NCBI GenBank assembly: GCA_002395965.1
Contig: DGVT01000108.1
Coordinates: 1-13,584, forward strand
Direction: 5' to 3'
Length of the DNA: 13,584 nt
Origin: Porphyromonadaceae bacterium UBA4277
GTDB taxonomy: Bacteria; Bacteroidota; Bacteroidia; Bacteroidales; Muribaculaceae
Under the pieces are notes generated by a model. The model made no database searches. It was not told the DNA's origin and was given only the letters and a program-made list of their open reading frames with translations. The translations under genes and the position numbers were made by a program. Shown in pieces: positions 1 through 6,244 of the stretch. The first letter of the stretch is position 1, and every line of letters begins with the position of its first letter.

Positions 1-76
1 CTTCAATAGCTCAGTTGGTTAGAGCACATGACTGTTAATCATGGGGTCGTTGGTTCAAGTCCATCTTGAAGCGCCA
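1..76 (+). tRNA. tRNA-Asn (GTT), 5' base cut off by the window edge
   Basis: The cloverleaf can be drawn by hand. The 5' acceptor strand CTTCAA (1-6) pairs with TTGAAG (66-71), and C72 needs a G just before base 1, so one base is missing at the left edge. The D arm is GCTC/GAGC (9-12/22-25). The anticodon stem is CATGA/TCATG (27-31/39-43) around a loop with anticodon GTT at 34-36, which reads AAC/AAU. The T arm GTTGG/CCATC (49-53/61-65) has a T-T mismatch at 50/64 and the usual TTCAAGT loop. The discriminator is G73 and CCA is encoded at 74-76. Confidence 0.96.
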
Positions 77-79
77 GTT

Positions 80-116
80 AAGGGGGTCGAATTCAGTTTC
101 GACCCCCTTGGTTTTT
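80..116 (+). terminator. Rho-independent terminator of the tRNA-Asn gene
   Basis: A perfect 11-bp stem (80-90 with 99-109, AAGGGGGTCGA/TCGACCCCCTT) closes an 8-nt loop and is followed by GGTTTTT. It starts four bases after the encoded CCA, so it ends the tRNA transcript. The next gene starts at 220 and probably has its own promoter; I found no convincing TAnnTTTG box between 117 and 219. Confidence 0.9.
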
Positions 117-219
117 CAAGCCACCCCTTTAACATGAGTTTGACGAACCCATCGGTAATCAAAGCGTTAGCAACTTCCCATTCTATCTGAATTCATCACA
201 CTAATCATGCCAATAGCTT

Positions 220-1086
220 ATGAGATACTATATTATAGACGCATTCACTAAAGCGCCCTTCGGCGGCAACACCGCCGCCGTGGTGCTACTTGACGCCGGC
301 ATGCCCTTTCCGGCCGACGAAACGATGCGGCAAGTTGCTGCCGAGTTCCGATTTTCGGAAACAGCATTCGTGCAGATGCACGGTGCCGGAGAGTTTACCC
401 TGCGATATTTCACGCCCTGCGGCGAAGTGGATCTGTGCGGACACGCCACGATAGCCACCTTCGGGATGATGCTACAAGAGGGCATCGTCGAGCACGGCGC
501 CACATGCCTGCTGCACACCCAAGCCGGAGAGCTGCACATGCAGGCCGGCACCGACTGCAGTGTGATGATGCAGATGGCACCGGCAAGGTTTATACACGAC
601 AACATCGACACCGGCAGGCTGCACCACATCATGGCCGGAAACACTGCGCAACAGTGGCCCGACATGCCACCCGAAATCATCTCTACGGGACTACCCGACG
701 TCATGATGCCCGTTGCCACCGTCGAATTGCTCAACAGCATGGAACCCGACATGAATGCTCTGGCCCGGGTAAGCAAGGAGCTAAACGTTACCGGCGTCCA
801 CGCGTTTGCACTGAGCGACGACGGCTACACGGCTCATGTGCGCAACTTCGGGCCACTATACGGCATTCCCGAGGAGTCGGCCACAGGCACTGCCAACGCG
901 GCTCTCACACACTACCTGCTGCGACGCGGCATCATTGCCGGCAAAGCACAATGCCGGTTTCTGCAAGGTGAGGCCATGGGCAGGCCGGCCGTAGTGGCCA
1001 CTACACTGCTCGAAGGCGGAGAAATATGGGTGGGGGGCAACAGCTGCATCGTGGCACGCGGCGAGCTCGCCATTCCACTGGCATAA
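220..1086 (+). CDS. PhzF-family isomerase/epimerase
   Basis: 288 residues, the usual length for the PhzF family (diaminopimelate epimerase-like fold, two similar halves). The N-terminus MRYYIIDAFT followed by FGGNTAAVV is typical. The catalytic glutamate is E47 in RFSETAF, and the first half carries the TPCGEVDLCGHAT block (about residues 65-77). The second half carries the matching EESATGTANAAL block. The family includes PhzF of phenazine synthesis, but most members in non-phenazine organisms have unknown substrates and probably act as cytoplasmic isomerases or epimerases of small acids. No phenazine genes are present, so phenazine synthesis should not be inferred. The ATG at 220 fits the family N-terminus; no Shine-Dalgarno sequence is visible, as is usual in Bacteroidetes. 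The gene is monocistronic: it follows a tRNA terminator and converges on ftcD, separated by a hairpin. Confidence 0.93.
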   Translation: MRYYIIDAFTKAPFGGNTAAVVLLDAGMPFPADETMRQVAAEFRFSETAFVQMHGAGEFTLRYFTPCGEVDLCGHATIATFGMMLQEGIVEHGATCLLHTQAGELHMQAGTDCSVMMQMAPARFIHDNIDTGRLHHIMAGNTAQQWPDMPPEIISTGLPDVMMPVATVELLNSMEPDMNALARVSKELNVTGVHAFALSDDGYTAHVRNFGPLYGIPEESATGTANAALTHYLLRRGIIAGKAQCRFLQGEAMGRPAVVATTLLEGGEIWVGGNSCIVARGELAIPLA

Positions 1087-1094
1087 AAACAAAC

Positions 1095-1132
1095 ATAAGC
1101 CCGATGAAACACGCGTGCGTCATCGGGCTTAT
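1095..1132 (-). terminator. Terminator hairpin between convergent phzF-like gene and ftcD
   Basis: A perfect 13-bp stem (1095-1107 with 1120-1132, ATAAGCCCGATGA/TCATCGGGCTTAT) closes a 12-nt loop. Read on the minus strand, the stem is followed by GTTTGTTTTTATGC, so it is a good terminator for ftcD. On the plus strand it lies 8 bp after the phzF-like stop codon but lacks a T-run (GGCTATTC follows), so it would act more weakly there or mainly protect the 3' end. Its flank and loop resemble those of the hairpin at 9095-9129. Confidence 0.85.
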
Positions 1133-1162
1133 GGCTATTCTATGGTCGGTGCCGACTGGCTA

Positions 1163-2854
1163 TCAGAGCTTGCTCTCAACGATTTGTGAGATCTCGGCTT
1201 CGGCAGCATTGGCCTTGGCAATGAGGTCGTTAGCCTCGGCAATAAGAGCTTCGGCCTGGGCACGGTCCTTGAGCGAGCCGGCATTGATCTTCACATTCAG
1301 TCCTGCACCCAGCACAGCGGCACGTGCAGCCAGCGAGCCCACGCCCACGTCGCTCACGCTATTAGGATTGCCCTCGAGAGCCATCTGCTTGCAAATCTCA
1401 AAAGCCTTGAACGACTCTTTCATCGTGCGCAGGGGCACCTGAGTGGCATAGAGCGTGGCTTCTTGAATAGCGGCACTGCGGGCAGCCTTGTCCTCGTCGG
1501 TCTTCTTAGGCATTCCGAAGGCAGCCATGATGCGGTTGAATGCCTGCGTGTCCTCATCCACAAGGTGAAGCAGCTCGGTCACGATGGCCTGACCCTTGTC
1601 GGCCCACTGGCTGAACTCATGCCAGCGGTCGTCCCATCCGGGCTTGTGACTGCTCAGGTTGGCAACCATTGCACCCAAGGCGGCGGCCAGAGCACCCATA
1701 TAGGCCGAGATAGTGCCTCCACCGGGGGCGGGCGACTCGCGAGAGGTCTCGTGAGCAAATCCGGTCACGGTGAGGTCAACCAGCTTCTTCTCGCTGTCGT
1801 CGGCAATCATATACTCTATAACTTTCTCCTTAGGATCAAACGGCTTGAGATCGTCCAGTCCAAGCGAGTGGATAGCTATCTCAATGATGTCGCACTCGGG
1901 AATACCCGTCGAACGATGTTGCTTCTCAAGGAAATACTTACCGGCGTCGATAAGGCAGCGCTTGGGCATCAGGCCCACAATCTCGGTACCGGTCACGCGC
2001 ACGCCGCGATTTTGTGCACAGCGGCACACCTCGTCGAAGGCCACATGCAGCGGTGTGGCATTGATGTCGGTAATGTTCATCGACACCTGAGCAATCTTAT
2101 ACTCATCGATATACCAGCCGATGGCCTTAGTGCCCTTGAGCGTGCCGGGCTGCATGATCACCTTGCCGTTCTCGTCTTTCTTGGGAGTGCCGGTGATGGG
2201 ATTACCCTCGCGCACCGGACGGCCCTTTTCACGCACATCAAATGCGATGGCATTGGCACGGCGAGTGCTGGTAGTATTCAGGTTGAAGTTGGTAGCAATC
2301 AGGAAGTCGCGGGCACCCACTGCCGTGCAACCGGTGCGGGCCACCTGTTCGTCGAGTGGACGGGCGCCGAAGTCGGGCTGCTTGCCCGGCGTCGAGAGCT
2401 TCTCGGCCAGAGCCTCATATTCACCCTGGCGGCACACGGCCAGGTTGCGGCGCTCGGGCGTGAATGCGGCTGCTTCATAGCAGTAGCAGGGAATACCGGC
2501 CTCGGTGGCTATGCGCTCGGCCAGCTGGCGGGCCAGGGCGGCGCACTCTTCGAGAGTGATGCCGGCAATGGGAATCAGAGGACACACATCGGTAGCACCC
2601 ATGCGCGGATGTGCACCGTGATGTTCACGCATGTCGATGAGTTCACCGGCACGCTTCACTGCCTGGAAGGCAGTCTCTACCACCGCCTCGGGAGTGCCCA
2701 CGAAGGTCACAACGGTGCGGTTAGTAGCCTCACCCGGATCCACGTCAAGAAGTTTCACACCGGCTGAACGTTTGATAACATCGGTAATTTGGTTGATAAT
2801 TTCCATATTGCGTCCCTCACTGAAGTTGGGAACACATTCAACAAGTCGGTTCAT
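1163..2854 (-). CDS. ftcD: Bifunctional glutamate formimidoyltransferase / formimidoyl-THF cyclodeaminase
   Basis: 563 residues joining two enzymes that many bacteria encode separately, the arrangement of mammalian FTCD. Residues 1 to about 325 are the formiminotransferase, with the start MNRLVECVPNFSEGR and the HHGAHPRMGATD block, where H82 sits at the position of the catalytic His82 of porcine FTCD. Residues about 350-563 are the cyclodeaminase (FchA-like), with SPAPGGGTISA (374-384) and the VDEDTQAFN block (432-440) carrying the likely catalytic aspartate. The protein moves the formimino group of N-formimino-L-glutamate to tetrahydrofolate, giving glutamate, then releases ammonia to give 5,10-methenyl-THF. 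This ends histidine degradation, matching hutH and hutI on the other strand. The ATG at 2854 gives the exact family N-terminus. A TAnnTTTG promoter lies 70 bp upstream and a terminator follows the stop. Confidence 0.96.
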   Translation of the reverse strand: MNRLVECVPNFSEGRNMEIINQITDVIKRSAGVKLLDVDPGEATNRTVVTFVGTPEAVVETAFQAVKRAGELIDMREHHGAHPRMGATDVCPLIPIAGITLEECAALARQLAERIATEAGIPCYCYEAAAFTPERRNLAVCRQGEYEALAEKLSTPGKQPDFGARPLDEQVARTGCTAVGARDFLIATNFNLNTTSTRRANAIAFDVREKGRPVREGNPITGTPKKDENGKVIMQPGTLKGTKAIGWYIDEYKIAQVSMNITDINATPLHVAFDEVCRCAQNRGVRVTGTEIVGLMPKRCLIDAGKYFLEKQHRSTGIPECDIIEIAIHSLGLDDLKPFDPKEKVIEYMIADDSEKKLVDLTVTGFAHETSRESPAPGGGTISAYMGALAAALGAMVANLSSHKPGWDDRWHEFSQWADKGQAIVTELLHLVDEDTQAFNRIMAAFGMPKKTDEDKAARSAAIQEATLYATQVPLRTMKESFKAFEICKQMALEGNPNSVSDVGVGSLAARAAVLGAGLNVKINAGSLKDRAQAEALIAEANDLIAKANAAEAEISQIVESKL

Positions 2855-2924
2855 GTCGATAATATTATTTATAAATAAGTTGTTGGTTCACAATACTTTT
2901 CTGCCACGCGCCGTGACTAAGTTG

Positions 2925-2932
2925 CAAAATTA
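2925..2932 (-). promoter_or_regulatory. Probable -7 promoter box of ftcD
   Basis: On the minus strand this reads TAATTTTG, an exact match to the Bacteroidetes -7 consensus TAnnTTTG, 70 bp before the ftcD start. No TTTG -33 box is evident at the usual 19-21 bp; that position is taken by the AT-rich heptamer array at 2940-2974. The hutH promoter has the same arrangement. Confidence 0.65.
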
Positions 2933-2939
2933 CAAATTT

Positions 2940-2974
2940 ATTATGAATTATGAATTAAGAATTATAAATTTAAT
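2940..2974 (+). repeat. AT-rich heptamer array, copy 1
   Basis: Five 7-bp units in one register: ATTATGA, ATTATGA, ATTAAGA, ATTATAA and ATTTAAT. The 16 bases at 2947-2962 recur exactly at 9081-9096. The array lies directly upstream of the ftcD -7 box. It belongs to a family with arrays at 4661-4698, 9067-9094 and 9176-9210. Confidence 0.8.
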
Positions 2975-2987
2975 AATGTGCCTCGGC

Positions 2988-3145
2988 CCGAAACACCCGA
3001 AACAGCCGCCGCAGCTCAAAGCACCACACCAACCTCTCCCACACATCAGACCCTTCAGACTTTTCGGACTCTTCTGATTGTCGTTGTGATTGCTGAGGGC
3101 CAGAATAGCCCGAAGTGTCCGAAGAGTCCGAAGAGTCCGAAAGCC
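2988..3145. repeat. 9-bp repeat region with inverted halves
   Basis: This fills most of the gap between ftcD and the glycosyltransferase gene. Clear 9-bp units are CCGAAACAC and CCGAAACAG (2988-3005), CAGACCCTT, CAGACTTTT and CGGACTCTT (3047-3073), then CCGAAGTGT, CCGAAGAGT, CCGAAGAGT and CCGAAAGCC (3110-3145). The 3047 and 3110 groups share one 9-bp register but point in opposite directions. TTCGGACTCTTC (3063-3074) is the exact reverse complement of two copies, at 3121-3132 and 3130-3141, so a long-range hairpin could form. The bases at 3006-3046 and 3074-3109 show no clear unit. I see no convincing gene. From 3146 to 3219 I see only AT-rich sequence. Confidence 0.7.
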
Positions 3146-3219
3146 CACAAAAAAAGAGAATTTTACCAAAAATTTGGTTAAAAAATTATTACAAACAATG
3201 GTAACTAAACTAAAAGCAT

Positions 3220-3227
3220 TAATTTTG
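3220..3227 (+). promoter_or_regulatory. Probable -7 promoter box of the glycosyltransferase gene
   Basis: TAATTTTG matches the Bacteroidetes TAnnTTTG -7 consensus exactly and lies 76 bp before the ATG at 3304. It is followed by CAT, as in many Bacteroidales promoters. No clear -33 TTTG is visible at 19-21 bp. The leader of about 65 bp is AT-rich and has no Shine-Dalgarno sequence. Confidence 0.55.
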
Positions 3228-3303
3228 CATCCCCACTTTTACAAACATAAAGCCATAATCTTTAATTCTGGATTTTTTCAGACATAAACACGACACAAAA
3301 ATA

Positions 3304-4434
3304 ATGAACATTGGATTTGACGGCTACTGGGCAGTATTTAACCACACCAGCCGTGGCAATCTGTGCCGAAGCATGATTAATGCTGTTGCCAAACATGCCC
3401 CGAAAAACAAATTTATCATTTATAGCAAAATATCAAGCGAAAATCGGCATCTAACCTCGCTACTGGCAAACCCGAGTGTTATAATACGCCAGCCTCGATA
3501 TGGCCTAATCAATAAGTTGTGGCGCTGGGGCGACGGACTGGGCAAAGACCTTCATCGCCATCATGTGCGCATCTATCATGGGCTGTGCGGATTACTGCCT
3601 TTTAGGAAGGGCGGCTCACACGCACACTGGGTGGTGAGCGTCAACGACATGGAATGCATCCTCAATGCCAAGGAACTGGGGCTGTGGACTCGCATCAAGG
3701 AAAAATGTGCCCTCAAGCACAGCGTCAACATGGCCGAGCGCATAGTCACACCCAGCCAGTGGGGAAAAAACATGATCATGCAGAATTTCAACATCGATGC
3801 CAGTAAAATCGATGTCGTGCCGCCATGCATCGACACTAATTTCTCTAAACGCGTTCACGACGACGCAAAGAAAGCCCTGGCCAGCCAGAATGGTCTCCCA
3901 CGGCGCTTCGTGCTTGTGATGGGACCGCTTGAAAAGAGCAAGAAACTGCTCGACATGGTGAAAGCTGTCCAGAATCTTAACGACAAGGATGTGGCATTAG
4001 TATTGATGGGTAAAAGCACCAACTATTACCGCCATGTTATCCGACCCTATGTGAACGACCACAACCTCTTCGACCAAGTAGTGCATGTGAAACACCTGCA
4101 CACTGTGGACCTGCCCAACATCTACCAGCAAGCCACGGCAGTGCTATGTCCCGCGCAGCACGAGTTCTACAGCCTGTCGATGCTTGAGGCCATGGCAAGC
4201 GGCACACCGGTAATCGTCAATCCCGGCACCATGATGGCCCAGGAAGCCGGCGATGCCGTTATGGTCACTACCGACGACTCACCCAAGGCCTGGCGCGAAG
4301 CCATCGACGCTATCTGCGCATCGCAAGAGCTGCACGACTCGCTAAGCGCACGGGGACGCGACTTTGCAGCGCACCACACCGCCGAGCGCACTGCACAAGC
4401 ATTGCTCGACTGCTATAACAAGATTGAAGATTAA
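3304..4434 (+). CDS. Glycosyltransferase, GT4-like (GT-B fold)
   Basis: 376 residues, a normal length for a retaining GT4-type enzyme with two Rossmann-like halves. The C-terminal half shows the family's donor-binding pattern: a strand and turn at VLVMGPLEKSKK (about 203-214), then EFYSLSMLE (287-295), which is the E-x7-E motif, followed by AMASGTPVI. The N-terminal acceptor half is less conserved (MNIGFDGYWAVFNHTSRGN). No membrane segment is visible, so it is probably cytoplasmic or peripheral, adding a sugar from a nucleotide-sugar donor to a polysaccharide or lipid-linked glycan. Donor and acceptor cannot be read from the sequence. It stands alone between the oppositely oriented ftcD and the hutHI operon, with no other glycan genes in the window. 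The ATG at 3304 is the first in frame and gives a good first beta strand. The family call is firm, the role is not. Confidence 0.9.
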   Translation: MNIGFDGYWAVFNHTSRGNLCRSMINAVAKHAPKNKFIIYSKISSENRHLTSLLANPSVIIRQPRYGLINKLWRWGDGLGKDLHRHHVRIYHGLCGLLPFRKGGSHAHWVVSVNDMECILNAKELGLWTRIKEKCALKHSVNMAERIVTPSQWGKNMIMQNFNIDASKIDVVPPCIDTNFSKRVHDDAKKALASQNGLPRRFVLVMGPLEKSKKLLDMVKAVQNLNDKDVALVLMGKSTNYYRHVIRPYVNDHNLFDQVVHVKHLHTVDLPNIYQQATAVLCPAQHEFYSLSMLEAMASGTPVIVNPGTMMAQEAGDAVMVTTDDSPKAWREAIDAICASQELHDSLSARGRDFAAHHTAERTAQALLDCYNKIED

Positions 4435-4474
4435 TGCCGCGCGAAGCATCAGCGACGCCATAGCGGCAACCTTA

Positions 4475-4511
4475 CAGGCTCCCGACCCATTGCAGGCCGG
4501 GAGCCTGCAAT
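4475..4511 (+). terminator. Hairpin(s) downstream of the glycosyltransferase gene
   Basis: CAGGCTCCCG (4475-4484) pairs perfectly with CGGGAGCCTG (4498-4507) over a 13-nt loop. A competing hairpin, ATTGCAGGC (4489-4497) with GCCTGCAAT (4503-4511) over a 5-nt loop, uses the same right arm. The sequence after them is TATAATCAC, with no T-run, so termination would be weak. The hairpin begins 41 bp after the stop codon and probably marks the transcript's 3' end. Confidence 0.5.
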
Positions 4512-4523
4512 TATAATCACCTG

Positions 4524-4658
4524 TCCCACCAGCCCCAGTTGCCCCAGTAGAGAAGAACCCCCCAGTAGCCCCATCAGTCCCATCAGCCCCAGTAGCCCCA
4601 TCAGCGAAGCACCCCCCAGTAGCCCCATCAGTCCCATCAGCGAAGCGCCCCCACCAGT
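4524..4658. repeat. Array of fifteen 9-bp units in perfect register
   Basis: 135 bp divide exactly into 15 units of 9 bp. The main units are CCCCAGTAG (4542, 4560, 4587, 4614), CCCCATCAG (4569, 4596, 4623) and TCCCATCAG (4578, 4632). Variants are TCCCACCAG, CCCCAGTTG and a spacer class AGAAGAACC, CGAAGCACC and CGAAGCGCC. The run CCCCAGTAG-CCCCATCAG-TCCCATCAG occurs twice, at 4560-4586 and 4614-4640. The array sits between the glycosyltransferase gene and the hutH promoter. The remaining intergenic sequence holds only the hairpins at 4475-4511, the heptamer array and the promoter. Confidence 0.88.
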
Positions 4659-4660
4659 CA

Positions 4661-4698
4661 AATAATTCTTAATTATTAATTATTAATTATTAATTATT
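4661..4698 (-). repeat. AT-rich heptamer array, copy 4
   Basis: On the minus strand this reads three ATTAATA units followed by ATTAAGA and ATTATT(T). On the plus strand the units are TCTTAAT (4667-4673) and TATTAAT at 4674, 4681 and 4688. It lies between the 9-bp array and the hutH -7 box and has the same orientation relative to its gene as copy 1 has to ftcD. Confidence 0.8.
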
Positions 4699-4701
4699 TC
4701 G

Positions 4702-4709
4702 TACCTTTG
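4702..4709 (+). promoter_or_regulatory. Probable -7 promoter box of the hutHI operon
   Basis: TACCTTTG matches the Bacteroidetes TAnnTTTG consensus and is followed by CAAA, 59 bp before the hutH ATG. The -33 position falls inside the heptamer array and has no TTTG. The leader (4716-4768) is rich in A and C, with AACAAA-type sequence before the ATG and no Shine-Dalgarno, typical of Bacteroidales leaders. Confidence 0.72.
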
Positions 4710-4768
4710 CAAATTCATTAGAACAACTAACTACAACACAAAACCTCTAATTAACATAAACAAAACAA

Positions 4769-6244
4769 ATGACACATGAAATCAGTGCCGAGCACCTCAC
4801 TATAGAGCGTGTGGGCGAAATAATCGAAAAAGGCGCGAAACTGAAACTTAGCGACGATGCACGCAAGCGCATTGAGCGTTGCCGCGCATATCTTGACGAA
4901 AAAATAGCAAGCAGCCCCGTACCCGTGTACGGCGTTACCACCGGCTTCGGCTCGCTGTGCAAGGTGAGCGTGAGCCAGGACCAGCTGTCGCAGCTGCAAA
5001 TCAACCTCATGAAATCGCACGCATGCGGTGTGGGCGAGCGCGTCCCCAACGAGATTGTGCGCATCATGATCCTGCTCAAGGTGCAATCGCTTAGCTACGG
5101 CTTCTCGGGCTGCAAGCTCGACACCGTGGAGCGCCTAATCGACTTCTTCAACGAGGGCGTGTGCCCCATCGTGTATAAGCAAGGCTCGCTGGGTGCCTCG
5201 GGCGACCTGGTGCCATTAGCTCACCTGTGCCTGCCACTGGTGGGATTAGGCGAAGTGGAATATGACGGCAAGGTAATGACCGGTGCCGAGATACTCGCCC
5301 TGAAGGGATGGAAACCCATCCAGCTGGCAAGCAAGGAAGGCTTGGCACTGCTCAATGGCACGCAAAACATGGGAGCCTTCGCCGTGTGGGCACTGCTGCA
5401 CGCACAGCGACTGAGCGACTGGGCCGACAAGATTGGAACAATGTCGCTCGAAGCCTACGACGGACGCATCGAGCCGTTTACCGAGGCGGTGCACTTAGTG
5501 CGTCCCCACAAGGGACAAATTGAGACTGCAGCCCACATCAAGCAACTGCTGCAAGGCAGCGAGCTCATCAAGCAACCCAAGACCCATGTGCAGGATCCTT
5601 ATTCGTTCCGCTGCATGCCTCAGGTGCACGGAACAGTGAAGGACACCATTCGCTATGTGAAATCGGTCATCGACACCGAGATCAACAGCGCTACCGACAA
5701 CCCCACCGTGTGCCCCGACGAGGATCTGATTATCAGTGCCGGCAACTTCCACGGTGAGCCCATTGCACTGCCCATGGACTTCTTAGCACAAGCCCTGAGC
5801 GAGCTGGCCAACATCAGCGAGCGCCGCATCTATCGCTTAGTGAGCGGCACACGCGACCTGCCCGACTTCCTCGTGGCTAACCCCGGCCTCAACAGCGGCT
5901 TCATGATCACACAATATGCCGCAGCAAGCGTGGTGAGCCTCAACAAGTCGCTGGCCATGCCGTCGAGCACCGACAGCATACCATCGTGCCAAGACCAGGA
6001 AGACCTTGTGAGCATGGGGGCTAATGCTGCCATCAAGCTGTATAAGGTGGTGCTCAACACCGAGCGCGTGCTCGCCATCGAGCTGTTCAACGCCGCCCAG
6101 GCACTCGAGTTCCGCCGTCCGCTCAAGTCGTCGCCTGCCATCGAGAAGATTCACGACGACTTCCGCAAGGTGGTGCCATTCATCAGCGATGACGACGTGA
6201 TGTATCCTCACATTGAAAAAGCCATCCAATTCTTGCGTCAATGA
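4769..6244 (+). CDS. hutH: Histidine ammonia-lyase
   Basis: 491 residues, the usual length of bacterial HutH. It deaminates L-histidine to trans-urocanate and ammonia, the first step of histidine degradation, in the cytoplasm as a tetramer. The MIO prosthetic group forms from A143-S144-G145 in GSLGASGDLVPLAH. Other active-site residues match the Pseudomonas enzyme: Y54 in YGVTTGFG, Y278 and R281 in DPYSFRC, and E411 in SCQDQEDLVSMG. The helix FLVANPGLNSGFMITQYAAAS is also typical. Phenylalanine or tyrosine ammonia-lyase is unlikely because hutI follows and the fold is of the short bacterial HutH type. The ATG at 4769 gives a normal N-terminus. The stop codon overlaps the hutI start (ATGA), so the two are probably translationally coupled. 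Confidence 0.97.
   Translation: MTHEISAEHLTIERVGEIIEKGAKLKLSDDARKRIERCRAYLDEKIASSPVPVYGVTTGFGSLCKVSVSQDQLSQLQINLMKSHACGVGERVPNEIVRIMILLKVQSLSYGFSGCKLDTVERLIDFFNEGVCPIVYKQGSLGASGDLVPLAHLCLPLVGLGEVEYDGKVMTGAEILALKGWKPIQLASKEGLALLNGTQNMGAFAVWALLHAQRLSDWADKIGTMSLEAYDGRIEPFTEAVHLVRPHKGQIETAAHIKQLLQGSELIKQPKTHVQDPYSFRCMPQVHGTVKDTIRYVKSVIDTEINSATDNPTVCPDEDLIISAGNFHGEPIALPMDFLAQALSELANISERRIYRLVSGTRDLPDFLVANPGLNSGFMITQYAAASVVSLNKSLAMPSSTDSIPSCQDQEDLVSMGANAAIKLYKVVLNTERVLAIELFNAAQALEFRRPLKSSPAIEKIHDDFRKVVPFISDDDVMYPHIEKAIQFLRQ

Noticed and set aside
1..116. Integration site (att) in the tRNA-Asn gene
   Set aside because: tRNA genes often serve as att sites, but no integrase and no second copy of the tRNA 3' end were found in the window, including near the portal-like gene.
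136..164. Promoter for the PhzF-like gene from TTTG at 139-142
   Set aside because: No TAnnTTTG box lies 19-21 bp downstream; TAATCAAAG at 156 does not fit the consensus.
220..1086. Phenazine biosynthesis function for the PhzF-like protein
   Set aside because: There are no phzA/B/D/E/G-like neighbours, and most PhzF-family proteins outside phenazine producers have other or unknown substrates.
1463..2767. Plus-strand 434-codon open frame opposite ftcD
   Set aside because: It is a shadow of the GC-rich ftcD coding strand. The minus-strand protein has catalytic residues at family positions and the plus-strand translation resembles nothing.
2988..3145. CRISPR-like array
   Set aside because: The units are 9 bp, contiguous and without 30-bp spacers, and no cas gene is present.
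2948..3169. Minus-strand open frame of 73 codons (FRTLRTLRTLRAIL) over the 2988-3145 repeats
   Set aside because: It is again a by-product of 9-bp units, with a TTG start and no support from a known fold. A plus-strand frame (2978-3181) over the same bases is equally open.
4449..4661. Minus-strand open frame of 70 codons over the 9-bp array, giving LMG/LLG/GAS tripeptide repeats
   Set aside because: The frame stays open only because 9 is a multiple of three. It starts at TTG in AT-rich repeat DNA, has no promoter of its own, and the unit composition explains the peptide.
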